A stretch of 8,620 bases of DNA from contig QKDF01000222.1 in the NCBI GenBank assembly GCA_003245395.1, positions 1-8,620 of the forward strand, written 5' to 3'. Made by a program: the position numbers and the translations under genes. This document shows, in pieces, positions 1-4,833 of this stretch. Numbering within the stretch: the stretch's first letter is position 1; each line of letters begins with the position of its first letter. Below the pieces are notes generated by a model. The model made no database searches, was not told the origin of the DNA, and was given only the letters and a program-made list of their open reading frames with translations. The DNA is from Clostridia bacterium. GTDB taxonomy: Bacteria > Bacillota > Clostridia > Oscillospirales > Oscillospiraceae.

Positions 1-27
1 GACCACAATGACATCATACTGTTTCAT
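1..27 (-). CDS. FAD/NAD(P)-binding oxidoreductase subunit, N-terminal nine codons only
   Basis: Reading leftwards from the ATG at 27, the nine codons give MKQYDVIVV, which is the first beta strand of a Rossmann FAD-binding fold just before the GxGxxG loop; the rest lies outside the window. A strong site (GGAGGGG, rc of 37-43 area) sits about six bases upstream of the ATG. The start lies inside the end of the [2Fe-2S] gene: the two overlap by 14 nt in different frames, so translation is probably coupled. By context this should be the HcnB / OoxA / D-hydroxyproline dehydrogenase alpha-type flavoprotein that partners the [2Fe-2S] subunit and the HcnC-like subunit. The identity beyond an FAD fold is inferred from the neighbours, because only nine residues are visible. 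Confidence 0.7.
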
Positions 28-334
28 GGGAGTCCCCTCCAAGTCCGATTTGTGTCTCTACGCGCATTCCATCTTCAACCAGCGTCACGCAGGTCCGTAC
101 GTTGGGTTTTCCATTGACCACCATCATACAGTCCCCGCATTGCCCGATCCCGCAAAACATTCCGCGCGATTCCTTTCGCTTTCTGGTTTCTCTGAAGGCA
201 CGGATTCCATTGGCCGTCAGGGCCGCGGCTATAGTATCTCCTTCCAAAGCAGGTACCGCCCGCTGATTGTAATAAAAGACCAAGCCCCGTCTCTGTGGAA
301 CTTCCAAAAACGGATGCTGTTCTATACGGTTCAT
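14..334 (-). CDS. small (2Fe-2S)-binding subunit of an HcnABC-like amine dehydrogenase
   Basis: This 106-residue protein carries the plant-type ferredoxin cluster motif: Cys61, Cys66, Cys69 and Cys82 (C-x4-C-x2-C-x12-C), in the context CGIGQCGDC followed by NGKPNVRTC. Size and layout match the HcnA / OoxA N-terminal / sarcosine oxidase-like [2Fe-2S] domain, which passes electrons between two flavoprotein subunits. The chosen ATG at 334 is preceded by AGAAGGT at a suitable distance; an upstream in-frame ATG at 430 would overlap the preceding gene and has no better site. It lies 80 nt downstream of the HcnC-like gene and overlaps the next flavoprotein start by 14 nt, which supports one operon. 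The electron-transfer role is known for the family; the substrate of this complex is not shown. It has no signal peptide, so it is cytoplasmic. Confidence 0.88.
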   Translation of the reverse strand: MNRIEQHPFLEVPQRRGLVFYYNQRAVPALEGDTIAAALTANGIRAFRETRKRKESRGMFCGIGQCGDCMMVVNGKPNVRTCVTLVEDGMRVETQIGLGGDSHETV

Positions 335-414
335 AACTGACCTTCTTTCTCTCCGGCTCAATTGCGCCAGGCAATATACTTTCGTTAAGAGTCTTTGCCG
401 ATGGGGGTTTTCTT

Positions 415-1581
415 TTAGACCATTGCCCAAGCGGCAGGCTCTCGATCCATGTTCCGATCGGGGCTAAAGCAGCGATACTCCTCGGCAAGGTGCCCTTCCA
501 ATGCCTCCTTTGCAAGCATACCCACAGCAGGTGCTACAGTAAATGCTCCCTTGAACCCTGCCACTGTAAAGAAGTTCTTAGCCTCCGCACTGCATCCAAA
601 TACCGGAAGGTTATCTTCCGTATAGGTGGTGACAGCCGCCCAGGCCCGGACAATTTGCAAATCCTGAAGCTGAGGGTAAAAGTGGAGGAACCGTCTTGCC
701 ACCAGCTGGAGCGACGGCATATTCACCGAGCGGTCGTCACTCTCGCATTCTTCAGTTGACTGGGCAATCACAATGCTTCCATCTGCTGTCTGCACAGCTC
801 CAAATCCGATGGATCGTCTGGGCCGAACAGCAAACGGCTTTGGGAAAAATCCCGCGCCCACCACAGGTCCATTAATCAGATGCGGAACCGGATGGGAAAC
901 AAACGCCGTACCCTTGTGAAACCGAATTGGAATGGGCACTCCGGCCATTTCTCCCACGAAAGCCGCTCGCGGGCCGGTACAGTTCATCACCCACTCCGCT
1001 GAGTAAACTGCATTGGGCGTCTGTACGCCGGTGATACGTTTTCCCTGCTTTTGGAAGGAGAGCACCGGTGTATGGGGCAAAAACTCTGCCCCCGCCCGCT
1101 TTGCTTTTTCCAAAAATGCCAAAGTTGTCAAAAACGGATTCAGTTTCCCCTCAATCGGACAATAAAGCAAGGCATCCATTGCCTCAGGCGCCAAGTTTGG
1201 TTCCACCTTGTGAATATCTTCTCCGTAATAAAGGTCGGCCTGAATTCCAAAATCGCGCATCTGCTTCAAAGCAATTCGCGCTCCGTCCAGTTGATCCGCT
1301 CCCTCTATAGCAACGCTTCCGCCCGTTTCCTCGTATTCAGTGTGGAACTCCGGGCAAAGCACAGAGCGATAATAGTCCAGAGAGCGCAACGCAAGATCCA
1401 TATGCCAGGGTTCGCATCGGTCAGTAATCGAGATCTGTCCGAGATTTCCGCCTGACGCCCCCCCGGCGGCATCTCCGCGTTCCAAAATCAGCACCCGATA
1501 GCCGCCTTCAGCCAGTTGCGCAGCCACAGATGCTCCCAGTACTCCAGAACCAATTACGATGGCGTCATAAGTTTTTCCCAT
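415..1581 (-). CDS. FAD-dependent oxidoreductase, DadA/HcnC/glycine-oxidase-like amine dehydrogenase subunit
   Basis: The 388-residue protein opens with a dinucleotide-binding fold: GSGVLG at residues 11-16 and the ribose-binding acid Glu34 in VLILERG. A GGASGGN segment follows, as in D-amino-acid dehydrogenase, sarcosine oxidase and glycine oxidase relatives (DAO superfamily). The C-terminal part has the family-typical pattern VRAWAAVTTYTEDNLPVFG, then VAGFKGAFTVAPAVG, which contributes to FAD binding and the substrate pocket. Length fits HcnC and D-hydroxyproline dehydrogenase beta subunits. The ATG at 1581 is preferred over an in-frame one at 1650: it has AGAAGGAAGG just upstream, and the fold begins immediately after it. 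It is the first gene of a leftward operon with the [2Fe-2S] and second FAD subunits, so it is probably the catalytic amine-oxidising subunit of a heteromeric membrane-peripheral or cytoplasmic dehydrogenase. Substrate (D-amino acid, imino acid, glycine or opine) is undetermined. Confidence 0.88.
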   Translation of the reverse strand: MGKTYDAIVIGSGVLGASVAAQLAEGGYRVLILERGDAAGGASGGNLGQISITDRCEPWHMDLALRSLDYYRSVLCPEFHTEYEETGGSVAIEGADQLDGARIALKQMRDFGIQADLYYGEDIHKVEPNLAPEAMDALLYCPIEGKLNPFLTTLAFLEKAKRAGAEFLPHTPVLSFQKQGKRITGVQTPNAVYSAEWVMNCTGPRAAFVGEMAGVPIPIRFHKGTAFVSHPVPHLINGPVVGAGFFPKPFAVRPRRSIGFGAVQTADGSIVIAQSTEECESDDRSVNMPSLQLVARRFLHFYPQLQDLQIVRAWAAVTTYTEDNLPVFGCSAEAKNFFTVAGFKGAFTVAPAVGMLAKEALEGHLAEEYRCFSPDRNMDREPAAWAMV

Positions 1582-1786
1582 AACCTTCCTTCTTTCTTTC
1601 CGTTCAACAGCCTGCCCTTTCGCACAGGAAGCCGCTGCACTGTCGTTCAATCAGAAACGGTGCATGAATGCAGGAATCCAACTCTAACACGGCTCATTGA
1701 CTGCCCCAGCACTTTGCAGCCGCTATATTGAGCGCCTCTTCATTCTGTTCTCTATAGTAAAATCAACTTCCGCAGGCCGAAAGCAT

Positions 1787-1828
1787 ATAAAAAAGCGCTT
1801 ATGGATGAGTTGACTCATCGGATAAGCG
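1787..1828 (-). terminator. intrinsic terminator-like hairpin in the leader of the amine dehydrogenase operon (possible attenuator)
   Basis: Read on the minus strand, the arm GCGCTTAT (1828 side) pairs with ATAAGCGC; after a 2x2 mismatch, GATGAG pairs with CTCATC around a four-base loop. Six T residues directly follow the stem, then ATATG. This is a canonical Rho-independent terminator. It lies about 70 nt after the predicted transcription start of the minus-strand promoter and about 205 nt before the first gene, so it would end transcripts prematurely unless bypassed. The core ATGAGTTGACTCAT is also a near-perfect DNA palindrome and could instead be an operator. On the plus strand the following T stretch is interrupted (CCCTTGCTTTTA), so termination there would be weaker. 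Confidence 0.7.
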
Positions 1829-1901
1829 CCCTTGCTTTTAATTTCTATTTAGTTATATTTGAACCATTTTGATCTAAAATTATTCATTTGATTAAATTAT
1901 G

Positions 1902-1930
1902 ATTATACAGGAGAGTCACATCTGCGTCAA
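1902..1930 (-). promoter_or_regulatory. SigA-type promoter for the leftward amine dehydrogenase operon
   Basis: On the minus strand TTGACG (1930-1925) and a perfect TATAAT (1907-1902) are separated by exactly 17 nt. The predicted start is near 1895, giving a leader of roughly 310 nt before the ATG at 1581. The sequence after it is AT-rich until the hairpin at 1787-1828. Only one -35 position departs from consensus. Confidence 0.75.
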
Positions 1931-2182
1931 GCCAAAAATATCGCGCACTCCATAATGCTTTTTGTGCCAGTTAACAAGCGGAGAATTGAAGAGGTAACAA
2001 ACAGTGCAGAGCCAGAACACCCAAATTTTTAAGCAGCCAGACCTCTGACAGCTTGCCGGTACACGGCGGGAGCCAGGCCGCGTGGATTGCCGGGGTGTCT
2101 CCTATGCGAAAAGATCTCACAACTCCAATAAGGCAATTACCATCAACGAGTTATACAACGGTAAATCGTACATGTGACAGGC
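1931..2182. other. intergenic stretch between the two divergent promoters, no gene recognised
   Basis: These 252 nt separate the divergent promoters and would be the natural place for a shared regulator to bind, but I see no clear operator palindrome. A stop-free plus-strand stretch at 2049-2177 ends with a protein-like tail (SNKAITINELYNGKSYM, then TGA). It has no start codon or ribosome binding site, so it could be the end of a decayed gene or chance. Confidence 0.4.
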
Positions 2183-2211
2183 TTGACCCCGATAACGGAC
2201 TAAAGTATAAT
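2183..2211 (+). promoter_or_regulatory. SigA-type promoter for the aldolase-aminotransferase operon
   Basis: TTGACC (2183-2188) and a perfect TATAAT (2206-2211) have a 17-nt spacer. The predicted start is near 2218, leaving a leader of about 220 nt before the aldolase ATG at 2442. It is the mirror counterpart of the minus-strand promoter at 1902-1930. Confidence 0.75.
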
Positions 2212-2230
2212 CAAAACAATCAGGTAAACA

Positions 2231-2389
2231 CGGTCTGTCCGCACGGACCGACAACAGAGGTCCCTACGCAGCGCCACGAAACGGATGCGGTAGGGACTCT
2301 CTGAATTATTGATACGGTTATCCTCAGATCTGTCTGTTTTTTCGGGATAACTTGTGAAGAAATCGTATCGATCATCCGCATCCGTTTTG
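2231..2389 (+). promoter_or_regulatory. structured 5' leader with nested and alternative inverted repeats, candidate cis-regulatory RNA
   Basis: Several stems can be read directly. CGGTC 2231-2235 pairs with GACCG 2246-2250. AGAG 2256-2259 plus TCCCTAC 2261-2267 pairs with GTAGGGA 2290-2296 plus CTCT 2297-2300, with GCA/TGC extending it inwards. A 14-bp stem joins 2277-2290 to 2376-2389; 12 bp are contiguous Watson-Crick, followed by one G-U and one C-G pair. Inside it, 2308-2316 pairs with 2364-2372 (one G-U), and GTTATCC 2317-2323 pairs with GGATAAC 2345-2351. The 2256-2300 hairpin and the 14-bp stem share bases 2286-2290, so they cannot both form fully; this is the layout of an RNA switch. 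The leader ends about 40 nt before the aldolase ribosome binding site. I recognise no known riboswitch or T-box consensus, and the ligand, if any, is unknown. A decayed small inverted-repeat element is the main alternative. Confidence 0.55.
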
Positions 2390-2441
2390 GAATGGAAAAG
2401 CTGTAAATGGGCAGAAAAAAAGAGGGCAGGGGGAATTCAAT

Positions 2442-3215
2442 ATGAAAAACGCAGTCAAAGATGCCATATTAAACGGGAAGAAAACACTGGGAACGTTCTT
2501 TGAAACAGGCAGCACAACCGTTGCAGAATGTTTAGGGCTCTCCGGCTTGAATTACATGATTATCGACACGGAACACGGCCCTTTTAACCCTCAGAGTGCA
2601 GTGGACTTCGTACGGGCGGCAAAGCTGTACGGACTGACACCGTTTTCGCGCGTATCGGAAATTTCCCGGTCCGCCATTTTAAGGCTGTTGGATGTGGGGG
2701 TAATGGGGCTGGTCATCCCAAATGTTAAAACGGTGCAGGAAGCAGAGCAGATTGTGGAATACGGCAAATATATGCCGCTTGGTAAGCGCGGCGTTGCAAA
2801 TACGTCTGGCAGCGGATTTTGGTTTGAAGACTACGCCACTCATGGACTGGAAAACTATTTTGAAATATCAAACCGGGAAACGATGCTGCTGCCTCAGTGT
2901 GAGACACTGGAGTGCCTGAACAGCCTGGAGAAAATCGTCGCAACGGAGGGAATTGACGGCATTTTCGTCGGTCCTTTCGACTTATCCGCCGCCATGGGGA
3001 AGCCGGGACAGCTCTCCGATCCCGAAGTCCGGGGAGCAATCCGACATATTCAGAGCGTCTGCAAAAACGCGGGAAAATTTTCTTTCATTTTTGCTCCAGA
3101 CGAAGCGTCTGCAAAGGAATACTTTAACATGGGTTTCGACAGCGTCACAATGGGGATGGACGCCACAGTTCTGACGGCTGCATTTCAATCTGCCGTGAAG
3201 AACATCCTCAACTAA
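2442..3215 (+). CDS. HpcH/HpaI aldolase/citrate lyase family protein (class II 2-oxo-4-hydroxy acid aldolase)
   Basis: This 257-residue protein has the length and signature of HpaI-type, divalent-metal pyruvate aldolases, which reversibly split 4-hydroxy-2-oxo acids into pyruvate and an aldehyde. Visible landmarks are DTEHGPF with Asp42, Glu44 and the catalytic-type His45; the oxyanion/pyruvate-binding Arg70 in FSRV; GKRGVA at 114-119; the metal ligand Glu154 in PQCETLE; and Asp180 in VGPFDLSAAMG. All key positions appear intact, so it should be active. The ATG at 2442 follows AGGGGG with an 8-nt spacer. It is first in a two-gene operon behind a consensus promoter and a structured leader, with the aminotransferase 15 nt downstream. 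The pairing suggests that the aminotransferase makes the 2-oxo acid that the aldolase cleaves. Substrate cannot be read from sequence; 2-keto-3-deoxy sugar acids, 4-hydroxy-2-oxoglutarate and 2,4-dihydroxyheptanedioate-like acids are all possible. Confidence 0.88.
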   Translation: MKNAVKDAILNGKKTLGTFFETGSTTVAECLGLSGLNYMIIDTEHGPFNPQSAVDFVRAAKLYGLTPFSRVSEISRSAILRLLDVGVMGLVIPNVKTVQEAEQIVEYGKYMPLGKRGVANTSGSGFWFEDYATHGLENYFEISNRETMLLPQCETLECLNSLEKIVATEGIDGIFVGPFDLSAAMGKPGQLSDPEVRGAIRHIQSVCKNAGKFSFIFAPDEASAKEYFNMGFDSVTMGMDATVLTAAFQSAVKNILN

Positions 3216-3230
3216 AAAGGGGGTCTTACT

Positions 3231-4424
3231 TTGCCAAAGTTTGCGGATAGAATCAAAACGATGGAGGGAACCGCCACGATTATCCGGGATCTGTTCGGTG
3301 CTATGACGGATCCGAATATAATCTCTTTCGGCGGCGGCGCACCGGCCAAAGAGGCTTTGCCTGTCGACGCACTGCACAAGATCTGTAACGATGTAATGGC
3401 TGATCCGGCGCTGAGCATTACGGCATTGCAGTATGGTAATCCACAGGGATATCTGCCTTTGCGGGAGGCAATTTGCAAGTACCTCCTGGAGCCAAAGGAA
3501 ATTGACTGTGATCCCGAGCGTGTCTTGATTACCACCGGTGGTCTAGAGACCATGAATTTGATCTGCCAGATTTTTATTAATCCCGGAGATGTCATTTTGG
3601 TTGAAACGCCCACCTTCGTCCACTGTGTGGAAGTCTTTGAAATGTTTCAGGCCAGATGCGTTTCCGTCGAATGCGATGATTTCGGAATGATTCTGGATGA
3701 CGTTGAGGCAAAGATCAAACAGTTTCACCCGAAAATCATCTATGTAGTTCCCACTTTCCAGAATCCCACCGGTAAAACCCTTCCCGTGGATCGCCGGAAG
3801 AAGCTGGCGGAGTTGGGTAGTCAGTACGACGTCATCATATTGGAGGATGATCCCTATCGGGATATCCGCTATTCCGGCACGGATCTGCCACCGATCAAAA
3901 CATTCGATCAGACCGGAAACACCGTGCTGGCAAACAGCTTTTCGAAAATATTCTCCCCCGGTGCAAGACTTGGATATGTTCTTGCCACAAGGGAGTTGAT
4001 TTCACTGTTCTTTCAAATCCAGACGGCCACGATTTCCCATACCAGTATGCTGACCCAGGTCTTATGCGCCGAGTTCTTCCACCGCGGCTACTATCCGGAC
4101 CATCTGAAAAAAATCTGCCAAATACACAGAGAACGATGTAACAAGATGATGGAGTGCCTCGATACATACTTTCCGGAGGGAACGCGGCATACATATCCGG
4201 ACGGCGGCCTTTTTACCTGGGTAGAGCTTCCGGGTGGACTCGATACTAAGGAGTTACTCCCAGAAGCGATTCAGCGGAAGGTGGCTTACGTAGCGGGCGA
4301 AGGATTCTACACGGACCCCGGTAAGGGAACAAATGCAATGCGGCTCAGTTTTTCGGCAGTTCTGCCGGAAAAAATTGAGATCGGAATGCAGCACTTGGGA
4401 AACCTGTTCCGCTCTCGTTTATAG
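3231..4424 (+). CDS. PLP-dependent class I/II aminotransferase (LysN/MocR-domain-like, fold type I)
   Basis: The protein has 397 residues and the full set of fold-type-I aminotransferase landmarks: YGNPQGYLPLREAI at 68-81; the cofactor-phosphate loop TTGGLE at 101-106; QNPTG with Asn178; LEDDPYR with Asp206 (pyridine nitrogen) and Tyr209; the Schiff-base lysine Lys239 in NSFSKIFSPGARLGY; and the carboxylate-binding Arg371 in NAMRLSFS. It resembles 2-aminoadipate/aromatic aminotransferases and the catalytic half of MocR regulators, but has no N-terminal GntR DNA-binding domain. Translation starts at TTG 3231: AAGGGGG lies about seven bases upstream, whereas the first ATG (3261) would remove conserved N-terminal sequence and lacks as good a site. 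It is co-transcribed with the aldolase. It presumably converts an amino acid to the 2-oxo acid used by the aldolase, or the reverse; specificity is unknown. Confidence 0.88.
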   Translation: MPKFADRIKTMEGTATIIRDLFGAMTDPNIISFGGGAPAKEALPVDALHKICNDVMADPALSITALQYGNPQGYLPLREAICKYLLEPKEIDCDPERVLITTGGLETMNLICQIFINPGDVILVETPTFVHCVEVFEMFQARCVSVECDDFGMILDDVEAKIKQFHPKIIYVVPTFQNPTGKTLPVDRRKKLAELGSQYDVIILEDDPYRDIRYSGTDLPPIKTFDQTGNTVLANSFSKIFSPGARLGYVLATRELISLFFQIQTATISHTSMLTQVLCAEFFHRGYYPDHLKKICQIHRERCNKMMECLDTYFPEGTRHTYPDGGLFTWVELPGGLDTKELLPEAIQRKVAYVAGEGFYTDPGKGTNAMRLSFSAVLPEKIEIGMQHLGNLFRSRL

Positions 4425-4681
4425 AATACGCGCTGCTGATTGCCAATAAACCGCCATAATTATTACCGCGTTCACTTATTAATTGCCTCCCCAGGTACGC
4501 CGAGCGATTGATTCTTTATAACTGTCATTGCAGCCACCGTTTTCTCTATTTGACTCTGTTCCCTCAAGAAATTCTGTACGGCAAAATTGCGGCAAAAGCT
4601 GGCTGCAGGTGGTTTTTATTGATATCTAAAATTGAAGAAACCTTGAAAGTGCTTATTTCCAAGGCTTTTAAGATTATCAAT
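4425..4681. other. non-coding stretch after the aminotransferase, no gene recognised
   Basis: I see no convincing gene or intrinsic terminator for the aminotransferase here. A short plus-strand open frame (4508-4705) runs into the tRNA fragment and lacks a ribosome binding site and any familiar motif. Short direct and inverted copies of CCTTGAA-like sequence (near 4641 and 4660) prefigure the repeat that brackets the tRNA fragment. Confidence 0.4.
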
Positions 4682-4745
4682 CTTGCTTCATACGCAGGAG
4701 GTTGAGAGTTTGAGTCTCCCATTCTCCACCAAGCAAAAAGCCTTG
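4660..4745. repeat. 10-bp perfect inverted repeat bracketing the tRNA fragment, possible recombination-site repeat
   Basis: CAAGGCTTTT at 4660-4669 is the exact reverse complement of AAAAGCCTTG at 4736-4745. The two arms flank the 50-nt tRNA 3' half almost symmetrically (12 and 4 nt away). A related direct copy, CCTTGAA, occurs near 4641. This arrangement resembles binding repeats around an integration site, but an arm this short could also be chance. Confidence 0.4.
4682..4731 (+). pseudogene. detached 3' half of a tRNA-Met-like (CAT anticodon) gene, probable attachment-site remnant
   Basis: The segment folds as a tRNA 3' half. The anticodon arm is CTTGC-TTCATAC-GCAGG, placing CAT at the anticodon with T33 and A37 in place. 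The variable region is AGGTT. The T arm is GAGAG-TTTGAGT-CTCCC, with one A-C mismatch and T instead of the conserved C56. Then come the acceptor strand ATTCTCC, discriminator A and an encoded CCA. Directly upstream there is no D arm and no matching GGAGAAT acceptor strand, so it cannot be a complete tRNA. Elements that integrate in tRNA genes leave exactly such 3' fragments at their far end, so this is most simply an att site, present or past. The recombinase gene lies about 100 nt further on. Confidence 0.65.
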
Positions 4746-4793
4746 AAGCCATTCTGATAGCGTTCATAGGTGCATTTTGTGACCTGACGTTAT

Positions 4794-4831
4794 CACAAGG
4801 GGCGGGCGGCGGAAGCCGTCCGCTCCTTGTG
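4794..4831. terminator. GC-rich 17-bp stem-loop beside the recombinase stop codon
   Basis: Bases 4794-4810 pair with 4815-4831 over 17 bp (two G-U pairs on the plus-strand RNA) around a GGAA loop. On the plus strand TTTTATG follows, which fits a terminator for rightward transcripts from the metabolic operon. On the minus strand the stem begins two bases after the recombinase stop codon but is followed by ATAACG rather than a T tract. It may therefore act there as an mRNA-stabilising or weak terminator structure, separating converging transcripts. Confidence 0.65.
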
Positions 4832-4833
4832 TT

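Noticed and set aside
75..515. Minus-strand 146-codon frame overlapping the HcnC-like and [2Fe-2S] genes
   Set aside because: It is a shadow in another frame; the cysteine motif and FAD motifs lie in the other two frames.
1788..1828. Hammerhead-ribozyme resemblance of CCGATGAGTC in the hairpin
   Set aside because: The conserved GAAA segment and the three-stem junction are absent.
1849..1887. Twelve-codon minus-strand ORF (MNNFRSKWFKYN) between the promoter and the terminator hairpin, resembling an attenuation leader peptide
   Set aside because: There is no ribosome binding site, the ATG would be about eight bases from the predicted transcript start, and no amino acid is enriched. The AT-rich sequence makes such an ORF likely by chance.
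1980..1986. GGAGAAT matching the 5' acceptor strand expected for the tRNA fragment at 4682-4731
   Set aside because: No D arm or anticodon arm follows it, so it is a chance seven-base match.
4508..4705. Plus-strand 65-codon ORF running into the tRNA fragment, and the opposite-strand frame 4564-4767 containing WWRMGDSNSQPPAYEA
   Set aside because: The minus-strand peptide is the translation of the tRNA 3' half, a known source of spurious annotated proteins; neither frame has a convincing start or domain.
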